This document shows, in pieces, positions 56,862 through 64,000 of a stretch of 64,000 nucleotides of DNA. Both the position numbers and the translations under genes were made by a program. This stretch comes from an uncultured Shewanella sp. (GTDB lineage Bacteria; Pseudomonadota; Gammaproteobacteria; Enterobacterales; Shewanellaceae): NCBI RefSeq assembly GCF_947497935.1, contig NZ_CANMIO010000012.1:62001-126000 (forward strand), written 5' to 3'. Under the pieces are notes generated by a model, which made no database searches, was not told the origin of the DNA, and saw only the letters and a program-made list of their open reading frames with translations. The first letter of the stretch is position 1; the number at the start of each line of letters is the position of its first letter.

Positions 56862-56882
56862 TTAGAACGGCATCTTCATGCC
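56862..56882 (-). mobile_element. putative attachment site: 3' end of ybaB
   Basis: On the minus strand these 21 bp read GMKMPF-stop, identical to the C-terminus I know for Shewanella-type YbaB; the codons before it (reading SLSDD) are not YbaB. The normal neighbour recR lies nearby on the same strand, and no ybaB precedes it. This is what an element leaves at one end when it integrates into the ybaB 3' end and regenerates the gene at its other end. Confidence 0.65.
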
Positions 56883-56982
56883 ATCATCACTTAGACTTAT
56901 GATAAGTGATAATAAGTGATGAAATGGGTGTTCCAGCGGTTACATGAGCATTTTAATAACTCATTATAAGTCTTTATAACTA

Positions 56983-57015
56983 AAAATTTGGCCCCTATTT
57001 GGCCCCCTAAATTTT
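56983..57015. repeat. direct repeats of TATTTGGCCCC, possible integrase arm sites
   Basis: ATTTGGCCCC (56986-56995) and TATTTGGCCCCC (56996-57007) lie side by side inside an AAATTT/AAATTT-flanked segment, about 100 bp inside the proposed attachment site. Similar G/C-run repeats commonly occur near tyrosine-integrase attachment sites. Inference only. Confidence 0.35.
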
Positions 57016-57332
57016 CAGCTATAGGGAAGTGAAACATAGAGCCTTCAACAAACCAGAAGCATTAAAAACACCACTTATAGGTAATCTGCTCACCTTTCAT
57101 CCTAATGATTCTCACCCTTGAATCAACCTGATTCGTCATTGCCTTCAACTTAATTTTACAAACGTGGTGTTACTATGACGTAAAGTGTAGAGTTTTAGTT
57201 ACTCAGGCTACTGAGGTCTAAATCAGTCGTTGCCATTAGCAATAGTTCATAAAACGTTTCTGAGCAATAAAGTCTTGGTGATCAGATATGCAGTATCGCC
57301 GCATACAGCGGCTTATCCGCAGCAATGTGGCG

Positions 57333-57740
57333 TTAGCTTGCTTCCAGTTTAGCTACTCTTCCTAGAGGAAGAGAAAGTAACAAACGATTCTCGTCAGATT
57401 TAATAAAATTTTCAGCCTGTTTTTCTATGCGATGAAAAACTTCTGCCTTATTTCCTATACTTCCTAGAATCAAGCTTCGGTGCTGCTCATTCAGAAAACC
57501 TTTGTATACACTCATGGCATTTTGGTATCGCTCGGCGCCATCTAGCAAAATCAGCTCAGCCAATTGGGGCTTTCCTATTCTGGAAGCCAGCAGATACTCC
57601 GTATGCATGACCATAGGCATAATTTCCAGCATCATGTGTGCAAAATTGATAATCAGTTCATAGTGCTTATTTGTATGATCATCAGAGTTGCGCGCAAAAT
57701 TGAGTACGTTATCAACGAACGACAAAGCGTGATTTCTCTT
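57333..57740 (-). pseudogene. 3' remnant of an unknown gene, truncated by IS91-family DNA
   Basis: The minus frame from 57929 is a chimera: its first 60 or so codons are the antisense of the IS91-type remnant and are not protein-like, while from about AAKRNHALSFVDNV onward (57740 down to 57333) it looks like a genuine helical protein C-terminus of some 135 residues (HYELIINFAHMMLEIMPMVM, RYQNAMSVYKGFLNEQH, FHRIEKQAENFIKSDENRLL). No family recognised. The upstream part of this gene has been replaced by the insertion. The stop lies in GCTAACG, followed by a small hairpin, but no proper attC could be assembled there. Confidence 0.45.
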
Positions 57741-58250
57741 GGCTGCTGATGTTGCCAACAAAGACAAAAAGCAGTGGCTGAAAAGCAGAGGTAAATATCT
57801 GTTCAACGCTTTTAATCTCGCCAAAGTGTGGCGAACAAGATTGCTTAAACAACTGACCGAAAAACTCAACATCATGTTACCAGAACACCTGCCTAAGAAG
57901 TGGGTAGTCGATTGCCTGCATGTGGGCAAAGGCTTACCAGCTCTAAAGTACCTGTCTCGATACCTCTATAGCGGTGTATTGCCAGATAAAAGCATTATTA
58001 GTGTGACCGATGGCCAAGTCAGTTTTAAGTATCAAGACAACCAGAGTCAAACGACAAAAATACGTACCTTATCCACGGTGAAGTTCTTATGGTTAGAACT
58101 GCAGCATGTTTTGCCCAAAGGGTTTTGACGAGTCAGAGATTATAGTCTGTTGCAAAGTGGTAATCGATAGATACGCCTGCAGCTCAAACTAATGCTTAGG
58201 GTTGCTGGCGCAATACTCCCTATAGTTACAGAGCTAAAGCGAAAGTGACA
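57739..58250 (+). pseudogene. IS91-family (Y2) transposase C-terminal remnant
   Basis: The frame encodes a run of residues typical of the IS91-type transposase: GKYLFNAFNLAKVWRTRLL, KKWVVDCLHVGKGLPALKYL, SRYLYSGVLPDKSIISV, and LWLELQHVLPKGF followed by an in-frame TGA (58126-58128) where intact members continue RRVRDYG; downstream the same frame reads RVRDYS, then TAG (58168-58170), then more homologous-looking residues. The N-terminal catalytic part with the two tyrosines and the HUH motif is missing. This is a decayed fragment, joined at about 57740 to an unrelated truncated gene. Confidence 0.7.
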
Positions 58251-58332
58251 TCTAAATACTGGCCCAAAAATCAGCGTGAACTCCCCCGCCGCTATTAACT
58301 ATATAATATATCACGTCCTACAGCTCGGGTTT

Positions 58333-58388
58333 GTTCAACACTAGGGATAAGGGCGCGACTGCGCGCGGCCTTTCCTTATTCATTAATT
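58333..58388 (-). mobile_element. attC-like hairpin element, second copy
   Basis: Over about 58 positions it matches the element at 2872-2927 at roughly four of five positions, including GTGTTGAACAA, the CCTTATCCC and GGCCGCGCG arms and the TTATCC turn. The GTTGAAC box is intact, but the opposite box reads AATTAAT instead of ACCTAAC, so as an integron site it is degenerate. It directly follows the stop of the 84-residue gene, in the same relation as the cassette gene at 2922. The upstream end of a possible cassette could be GTTAAGT at 60114-60120. Confidence 0.5.
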
Positions 58389-58389
58389 G

Positions 58390-58644
58390 CTATTTCTTCC
58401 GACTAAACCAATGAAACTTTTTCTCTCTAAGGTCTTTTAATTCGACACTCGCTGTACGGAAGACTCTCACTTCAACAACTGGTTCATCGGCTTCATCATC
58501 AAAAGACACTACGGTGTATGTAGCCGTGAAGCTTTCATCTGGTTGCCTTACATTTTTTGGCAATCGAAATTTCAATGGTTCGTCATCATAGTCAAGCAAG
58601 TCGTACGAAGGTGCTGTTTGTGACCAAAAAGTATTCTTATCCAT
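58390..58644 (-). CDS. 84-residue protein, unknown function, partner of the TM-GAF-like gene
   Basis: 84 residues, soluble, with mostly strand-type pattern (PLKFRLPKNVRQ, SFTATYTVVSFDDEADEPVVEVRVF) and a basic end (KKFHWFSRKK). It contains three or four short strands and many acidic residues but no motif I can name. Its start overlaps the 484-residue gene by 8 bp and has a strong SD AAGGAGG inside that gene, so translation is coupled and the stoichiometry probably fixed. The stop is 2 bp from the attC-like element. Likely a subunit or regulator of the membrane protein, perhaps antitoxin-like, but not demonstrated. Confidence 0.6.
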   Translation of the reverse strand: MDKNTFWSQTAPSYDLLDYDDEPLKFRLPKNVRQPDESFTATYTVVSFDDEADEPVVEVRVFRTASVELKDLREKKFHWFSRKK

Positions 58645-60091
58645 TCACCGCCTCCTTAACCTGGGTCATAGCAGTATCTACTGTGTTTGTATCATTATAG
58701 ACTTTTAACATGCTTGTGTATGCGATTTTCAACGAAATCAACATAGAAAGATTGTGACACAAAGGTCGCAACATCGAGTAAAAAGCCTCTGATTTAAGTT
58801 CATTCTCTAAGAAGTTAATTCTGTTAACGTATATGTTCAGTACACAAGCCGGCTGATCGTATGTAGATGGATAGGCTAATTTATTTACATTCAAATTAAA
58901 CTTACCAATAGGAATTGATAATATGGATTTTGGTTTATCTTTGTCTTTTGCATAATAAGAGCGGATTGAACTTTCATAATGGCCTGTTATATGATCTTTA
59001 TAATCTGGTGATTTTTTCAAATCACTAAAAAACTGATCTACATATTCAGATATATTACCAATATAAACTTCTTTATTATTCGTAATTGCTTCAGGAGCAC
59101 CAAATAAATTAGGGTGAGCTAACTTACCAACTGACACATACTCATTAAATGAGACTGGCATACATATAGCTGGAACTTCTTGCTTTTCACTTTTCCCGCA
59201 TTGTTCAAACTTATTATTTCTATCTATTTTACAAGTATATGATTGGTCACATGCCAATATATACTTACAGTGCTCTAACCTAGAGTGAAAGTTTGATGAG
59301 AATAGAAAAAATGGGGAGTTATCAATTGAATCCTTAGTAAAAATAGATTCCCCCTCCTGCTTATGCTCCCCTTGATTAATAAAGCTAGCATGAGCTAAAT
59401 TTGAAGGTATTAGATTAAAGATATTTGCTTTTACTGTATCGCCATCATTCCCTTCGCCAATGCGCTTCGTTACAAGTAGAATCGATTCCATGCATATTTT
59501 CAAAGCACTATCTAAGCTTTCATTGTATTGTTTAGTGCTTTCACCATTAGCTAGAAAAGAGCCTTTATCTCGCTTTTCTTTAGTCACCGCATCTTTAAGA
59601 TCAAGCATGCAACTGTTAACGATGCTAGTTACATTAACACTGTGAGCGCTATTTTCGTTGATTGCATTATACGAAGGGCGGGACTGACTATGTTGCTCTT
59701 TTATTTGGCTATATATATAATGTAAAACACTTAAAATTATAGCCAAAACTACTGATACACCGAATACTAAATTTTCAGCTCCCCACGTTTTGCCCTCAAA
59801 CCATTGCTCTTGTAATTTACTACCAAAAACTGAAATTATAGATGCCCACAAAATACCTATAGAAGTTAACAATAACTGACCATAGGAAGAATGAGTAAAT
59901 TTAGCTAGGAGAAGAGTAAAACCTGACCTTTTATTAAACAAAAAATATACAGACAATACTATACCTAATGACATGACTATTAAGAGTGGAACTCCAACAT
60001 CGCCAATTTGTAACCATTTAGCTCCTAAATAGTCTAATAAACCATCTATAACTGACTCTTCCGAACCTGCATTATTTTTTTCTACTGCCAT
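58637..60091 (-). CDS. three-TM membrane protein with C-terminal GAF-like region, unknown function
   Basis: 484 residues. Three hydrophobic helices at about 33-52, 72-90 and 104-127 are followed by a charged linker and a soluble C-terminal region. Residues 370-455 have a GAF-like arrangement (SILSIPIGKFNLNVNKLAYPS, then ACVLNIYVNRINFLENEL, then a terminal helix LRPLCHNLSMLISLKIAY). A cysteine cluster in the middle (CKYILACDQSYTC, EQCGKSEKQ, PAICMP) is notable. The AT-rich codon use sets it apart from the core. No SD is obvious at the ATG. It forms a translationally coupled pair with the 84-residue gene and lies 520 bp from the Gabija-like genes on the same strand. Role in defence is plausible, not shown. 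Confidence 0.6.
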   Translation of the reverse strand: MAVEKNNAGSEESVIDGLLDYLGAKWLQIGDVGVPLLIVMSLGIVLSVYFLFNKRSGFTLLLAKFTHSSYGQLLLTSIGILWASIISVFGSKLQEQWFEGKTWGAENLVFGVSVVLAIILSVLHYIYSQIKEQHSQSRPSYNAINENSAHSVNVTSIVNSCMLDLKDAVTKEKRDKGSFLANGESTKQYNESLDSALKICMESILLVTKRIGEGNDGDTVKANIFNLIPSNLAHASFINQGEHKQEGESIFTKDSIDNSPFFLFSSNFHSRLEHCKYILACDQSYTCKIDRNNKFEQCGKSEKQEVPAICMPVSFNEYVSVGKLAHPNLFGAPEAITNNKEVYIGNISEYVDQFFSDLKKSPDYKDHITGHYESSIRSYYAKDKDKPKSILSIPIGKFNLNVNKLAYPSTYDQPACVLNIYVNRINFLENELKSEAFYSMLRPLCHNLSMLISLKIAYTSMLKVYNDTNTVDTAMTQVKEAVNG

Positions 60092-60611
60092 TAGCGACTC
60101 TATCTGCCCAAAGACTTAACCTAAAAATACTCTATTTCTACTACAAAAACGAGTAACCAACTATATCGACTATTCTTCATATAGCACTTAACATCATAAT
60201 ACTATTCTCGCGCACTTTGCTGATCTTTACATAAAATACCTCACAGCATTATTCATTAAAATTCAATTGATAACAATATATTAAGACCAAAGTTGGAAGA
60301 GCTGTATCCAATACTCTTTAGGCAAAAGTGCGTATGATAACTTTACTTAACAGTTATCCATGTTAAAGCGAGCAATAAACACCTCATCGCTACGATATCG
60401 ATATCGATATAATGTATCAATACGGCTTTGGGCTTCGATGACAGAGTACTTCTACGACGTCAATGTCACTGAATAAAAATCACATCAGATGAAAACGCAG
60501 AACTTACCACCCTTTTCTTTCGTAGAAAATACTATATTTCATAGAACTACATTGCTAGCTAAAACTTGCGTGGTACGAGCGCATACAACTGTAATTTACC
60601 TCTGTTTTCCC
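60092..60611. other. intergenic region in the island
   Basis: 520 bp, AT-rich, no ORF supported. It includes a 16-bp alternating palindrome ATATCGATATCGATAT (60395-60410) and ACTTAAC (60114-60120), a possible cassette boundary. It probably contains the promoter of the TM-GAF-like gene. Confidence 0.4.
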
Positions 60612-62360
60612 TTATAACTGCATCGTTGCTACATATGGAACCTTACCGCTTGTTTCATGACCTTTTTCCGAAACTAGATACAGGTGCTTTCTAGCTCTTG
60701 AAGCAATGACATAAAGAAGTCTACGAGCAACATAGTTTTGATGTGCAACACTACAGCCGTATATGTCTTTCCAGTTTGGAACCTTTCCGTGTAACAGTCC
60801 AGTGCAAATAACGACATCATATTCATCACCTTTCGAAGAATGGAACACAGCGATTTTCACCCCATTTGAAGAGGAAAAAAATCTTTCAAGATCGTATGCT
60901 TGATAATTCATTTTATATTTTTTCATTCGCTCAATAGTTGCATCAATAATACTTCTCTTTGAGCTATATGCTATGGTAGTTTCATCGAGATTAACATTCA
61001 GTTTTGAGCAAAATGTATTCACAGCAGAATCAATCCAACTTACGATCTCTCTATTAACGTCCAGTGTTATCGAGTTAATAAGCTGCAGCAAGAGTCGCGG
61101 TTCCACCCTTTCATGAGTAGCGGCTGATTCATACAACTTTTCAGATAACTCTATTGCAAGACGCCTTCTTTTTATAAAGTTCCGCATATCGACTTTGGTA
61201 AGAATCAACCGAATAAGTGGAAGCCAAAGGTTATCTTGATTCTTAGGGATTGGAGAAATTAAAACTCCGTCAACTTTGAATGACTTTTCTAGTGAATCTA
61301 TCTCTTTAGATAATCCGATGACATCAAACCAGCTAGGACAAAGTACAGCTATTTCTTCTGCATAAACTCCCTGATTTAGGTGTGTTTCGATGATAGCTAT
61401 GACGTACGCGGCTAATTGAGACTTATCAATATCCTGTTGCAAATCAACTACTGAATTGAAATCAATTAGTTTAGAAGTTGCTTTAACCTTATAACCTGCA
61501 TCTTGATATCTTATATAGTGATCAATAATCTTTTGACTGCTTCTGAAACAGCCCGTCAACATTTTTTCTTCAATACAAGACTTAAGGTCAAAGAAATTTT
61601 CTAACTCAGATTTATCTTTCACGATAGCCCCCAGCCCTGTATAAATAGCTTGTTCTACGTCTCCAATCAATGTTATTTTCGTGCTCTTATGAGTTATGAT
61701 GAGCTTCAATATTTCATACTGTATTTCAGACGTGTCTTGATACTCATCAACTAAAACATGGTATAAAAGTTTTGCTAAACGAGAAGTAAGCTTAGGATTC
61801 TTTTCTAATAAGCGATAGCTAATATTTAGAATTAGATCAAAGTCGATACTATCATTGTCAGCTAGGTACCGGTGATACTCTTTGACAAATCTATACTCCT
61901 TTGTACCTTTCTGATATACAGGCTCATAGCTAAGGCTTAGCGTTGTTATAACCTGTTCATATTGTCCAATGCCATGTGCTAGTTTTAATTCACTCAGCTT
62001 TTCCTCCCTCTCATGTTGATCAATTACAATAAAGCCGCCACATAAGCGACGTATCTTATTTATATTTGGTCTAATAACCCACTGAAGACAAAAAGAGTGA
62101 ATAGTCCCAATCCAGAGAGAGTTACTCTCAACGCCATAAGACAGTAACCTTTCACAAATTGTCTCCGCTGCAATATTAGTATAGGTGATAGCAACAATTT
62201 TTCGTTTACCGATAGCTAGGCTTTCTGCGTTATCAAGCATATGGTATAGCTTAGAAACTAACGTCTTGGTCTTACCTGAACCTGGACACGCAGTAAGAAG
62301 CATGTTGTCTTCATACTTTACGGCACTCATTTGCTGCTCTGTAAGGTTTCGATATGGCAT
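60612..62360 (-). CDS. UvrD/Rep-like helicase, GajB-like partner of the OLD nuclease
   Basis: 582 residues. Superfamily 1A helicase motifs are in order: Walker A TACPGSGKTKTL at about 22-33, motif Ia VAITYTN, Walker B HVLVDEYQDTSEIQ near 203-210, motif III TLIGDVEQAIYTGLGA, motif V VKIAVFHSSKGDEYDVV and motif VI RRLLYVIASRARKH near 548. It is shorter than UvrD/PcrA and resembles the helicases paired with OLD-family nucleases. Its ATG shares a base with the upstream nuclease stop (TAATG). The arrangement fits the Gabija defence system, where the GajA/GajB complex cleaves phage DNA. GajB is usually about 500 residues, so this one is somewhat longer. Confidence 0.8.
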   Translation of the reverse strand: MPYRNLTEQQMSAVKYEDNMLLTACPGSGKTKTLVSKLYHMLDNAESLAIGKRKIVAITYTNIAAETICERLLSYGVESNSLWIGTIHSFCLQWVIRPNINKIRRLCGGFIVIDQHEREEKLSELKLAHGIGQYEQVITTLSLSYEPVYQKGTKEYRFVKEYHRYLADNDSIDFDLILNISYRLLEKNPKLTSRLAKLLYHVLVDEYQDTSEIQYEILKLIITHKSTKITLIGDVEQAIYTGLGAIVKDKSELENFFDLKSCIEEKMLTGCFRSSQKIIDHYIRYQDAGYKVKATSKLIDFNSVVDLQQDIDKSQLAAYVIAIIETHLNQGVYAEEIAVLCPSWFDVIGLSKEIDSLEKSFKVDGVLISPIPKNQDNLWLPLIRLILTKVDMRNFIKRRRLAIELSEKLYESAATHERVEPRLLLQLINSITLDVNREIVSWIDSAVNTFCSKLNVNLDETTIAYSSKRSIIDATIERMKKYKMNYQAYDLERFFSSSNGVKIAVFHSSKGDEYDVVICTGLLHGKVPNWKDIYGCSVAHQNYVARRLLYVIASRARKHLYLVSEKGHETSGKVPYVATMQL

Positions 62361-64000
62361 TATAGATCTACGAACCTCACAAACGTATCCTTATAAAAAG
62401 TTCTGTATAAATCCAACTTACCTATAAAACAATCGATAGTATTCAGCTGTTCTTGTTCCTCACTTGTCATTTCCGCAATATTGAAATCCATCATTTTTTG
62501 ATAAATATCACTTATATCTCTATCAGATAAAGAAAATTTAATTGCTCTTAAAATGTAATCCGGTATCAAATTATCGATAGTAGTATTTTGTATCATTTGT
62601 GTAGCTAGCCACCCCTTACCAATCTTATCTGCTAGTTTAAGAACTCGATGACAACGTACACTGAATTCTTTAGAGGCAATATCTTTCTTATAGTCTTCAA
62701 TTTTTTTTTGGCGCTTATAGTTTTTATCAATCGCAGCTTGGAACAAGGTAAAGTTATCGTTTAGCCTAACTAATTCAGTCTCAAATGTGTTGGTTGCATA
62801 AAACGCTTCAACATAAGGGTTTCCCTTAATGTACTCATCCATTACTACTTTTCTCGCTGCACCAGATTTCTGGGCATTCATTTGAGATTTTATATACTCT
62901 TCATTAGCAAACGACTCATTCTTTTGTGTTACAAAAGCTGCATCTAAATCCGTAAGAATTGAACAATAACTTCTAATTCTGTCGGTATGAAAAAGGTCAG
63001 AAATGTACTTGAAAACCGTACCGTCCATTTTTATTAAACTAATTCCCATCTCATCTAAGCTTACACCTAGTGTTTTTTTAACCAAATCAGGGATCAATAT
63101 AACCTCTGCATCACCCTCAACCAATATCACGCTTTTAGCAAAAAGAATATCGCTTCTAACTGCATCCAAATATCTTTCAATACATTTGACATGATACGGT
63201 TCTAGATTATTGGAAGGTAAATAAACCCCTGTTTCTCCATCTTTCCGAGATAGAATATTCATTGAAGATATATTTGAAACAGAACTGATCTGTGTTGAGT
63301 GCGTTGATACAAAAACTTGTGTGTTTTTGAAGTTAAAATTATCAAATAGTGTTTTCTGTATGTGGGTATGAATGTGAGCCTCCGGCTCCTCAATCATCAG
63401 AAAATGGGTAATATGGTCTTCGCTATCTCGAATAGCTTCATACTCATAGAGCTTTAGAGCCAAGTAAATGAGGTTAGCCCCCCCTAGACTAAGATCCTCA
63501 ATCCTCCCAGTTCCTGTATAATTTAATGAGTCTTCCACAACTAGTCCAAGCGATTGAACAAGTTCAATAAAATCCTCTGGTAATTGAGATGACACTTGTA
63601 TTTTTGGTGAGTAAGTAGAGCCAACCGTACTCAAAAGAGACTGTGAGATATCATTGCTCAAAGCTTCAATCTCAGGGATCGAAGATATTTTTGAGTTGAC
63701 TTTAATAATATCGGCAACTACCTTGTTATCGTCAGAAATTTGCTTACTTTTCAGAGTAAGAAGCTTATACAATGGATTTGTTTTATAATACTTAAAATCT
63801 GAAACCACATTTCTCAGGGCTTTTACGTAAGTACAAGCAACTTCACTTACTAGTGAAAAGTAAGGAGGTTTCTTATTCCCTATGGTTGCTTCTGTTTCTA
63901 GGGTTGGATTTGGGAAAACGCACTCTTCAAAATTACCAACGACTGATTTATAAGTAGCACTATCGGTAAAATCTAATTTTGTTCGAACGACTGCCAATGC
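62360..64000 (-). CDS. OLD-family ATP-dependent nuclease, GajA-like, 5' partial
   Basis: The frame is open to the right edge, so only the last 546 or so codons are seen; the ATG at 63997 is an internal methionine. The visible part has ABC-type ATPase motifs (ALKLYEYE, Walker B FLMIEEPEAHIH, D/H-loop VFVSTHSTQISS) without Walker A, which lies beyond the edge, followed by a TOPRIM nuclease (VILVEGDAEVILIP with the catalytic Glu, then ILTDLDAAF with acidic metal ligands). This order is that of class 2 OLD proteins such as GajA, whose ATPase domain gates the nuclease. It is the first gene of the pair with the UvrD-like helicase. Confidence 0.8.
   Translation of the reverse strand, partial: ALAVVRTKLDFTDSATYKSVVGNFEECVFPNPTLETEATIGNKKPPYFSLVSEVACTYVKALRNVVSDFKYYKTNPLYKLLTLKSKQISDDNKVVADIIKVNSKISSIPEIEALSNDISQSLLSTVGSTYSPKIQVSSQLPEDFIELVQSLGLVVEDSLNYTGTGRIEDLSLGGANLIYLALKLYEYEAIRDSEDHITHFLMIEEPEAHIHTHIQKTLFDNFNFKNTQVFVSTHSTQISSVSNISSMNILSRKDGETGVYLPSNNLEPYHVKCIERYLDAVRSDILFAKSVILVEGDAEVILIPDLVKKTLGVSLDEMGISLIKMDGTVFKYISDLFHTDRIRSYCSILTDLDAAFVTQKNESFANEEYIKSQMNAQKSGAARKVVMDEYIKGNPYVEAFYATNTFETELVRLNDNFTLFQAAIDKNYKRQKKIEDYKKDIASKEFSVRCHRVLKLADKIGKGWLATQMIQNTTIDNLIPDYILRAIKFSLSDRDISDIYQKMMDFNIAEMTSEEQEQLNTIDCFIGKLDLYRTFYKDTFVRFVDL

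Larger units (their letters stand above)
56554..57332. other. intergenic junction region
   Basis: About 780 bp without a credible gene. It holds the terminator, the ybaB-end remnant and the TTTGGCCCC direct repeats listed separately. The open frame at 56587-56814 on the minus strand lies across the terminator and has no family features. Confidence 0.5.

Noticed and set aside
57270-57340. Possible third attC after the truncated gene (stop inside GCTAACG, followed by a GCCGC/GCGGC hairpin)
   Set aside because: The first box does not match RYYYAAC (G at a pyrimidine position) and no GTTRRRY box could be found at a plausible distance.
57741-57929. N-terminal 60 residues of the minus-strand ORF that runs over the IS91 remnant
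   Set aside because: It is the antisense of recognisable transposase sequence and does not look protein-like; only the part below about 57740 is taken as a gene remnant.
58339-60119. Complete 1.8-kb two-gene integron cassette bounded by the GTTAAGT at 60114-60120
   Set aside because: The GTTRRRY pattern is short and expected by chance about once per kb, and the matching box at the other end is degenerate; kept only as a possibility.

Overview
The window is chromosomal DNA of a marine gammaproteobacterium, almost certainly a Shewanella. The grounds are gene content and order (recR-htpG-cnoX-adk-hemH-gsk, lolCDE beside mfd-csiV, nagZ-ycfP, topA/cysB, astB, a DUF2986 gene) and protein sequences that track the E. 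coli/Vibrio orthologues at high identity. No rRNA, tRNA or CRISPR array was seen. Both ends cut through genes: a GFA-family gene on the left and an OLD-family nuclease gene on the right.

Layout. 1-4.2 kb is a patchy accessory stretch: a partial GFA gene, a small lipoprotein, a REP-associated tyrosine transposase whose Shine-Dalgarno is buried in a hairpin, a solitary integron-type gene cassette (2878-3340), and about 0.9 kb of gene-free DNA. 4.2-6.6 kb holds a LysR regulator divergent from an SDR oxidoreductase and a DoxX-like gene. 6.9-12.1 kb is a TetR-controlled RND efflux operon with two matching palindromic operators. 12.2-17 kb carries yqfB, a DUF2986 gene, a MATE transporter, a voltage-gated-type K+ channel, an L,D-transpeptidase and yecM. 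17-19.9 kb is a MarR/DUF2955/HlyD export cluster with two twin palindromes upstream and, hidden between hlyD and the DUF2955 gene, a broken pentapeptide-repeat gene. 20-23.3 kb has an S9-type hydrolase, an M14-type peptidase and a SpoIIAA-like protein. 23.3-54.8 kb is core housekeeping: lolCDE, pilZ, mfd, csiV, acyP, ycfP, nagZ, sdaA, cysB, topA, astB, a large Ig-like lipoprotein, a dicarboxylate symporter, an O-acetyltransferase, gsk, hemH, adk, cnoX, htpG (with a textbook sigma-32 promoter) and recR.

54.8-64 kb is where the core order breaks. In relatives ybaB lies directly upstream of recR; here it is absent. At 56862-56882 a 21-bp segment reads exactly as the last codons and stop of ybaB (GMKMPF-stop) with no ybaB before it. 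I interpret this as one attachment site of an integrative element inserted into the 3' end of ybaB and running off the right edge. The element contains an IS91-family transposase remnant joined to a truncated ORF, an attC-like hairpin homologous to the one at 2.9 kb, a two-gene unit of unknown function (a 3-TM protein with a GAF-like C-terminal region plus an 84-residue partner), and a Gabija-like OLD nuclease/UvrD helicase pair.

The best candidates for something undescribed are the TM-GAF/84-aa gene pair next to the Gabija-like genes, the attC-like element that links it to the cassette 55 kb away, and the pentapeptide-repeat remnant inside the export operon. All functional statements come from motifs and family knowledge read by eye; no database search was possible.
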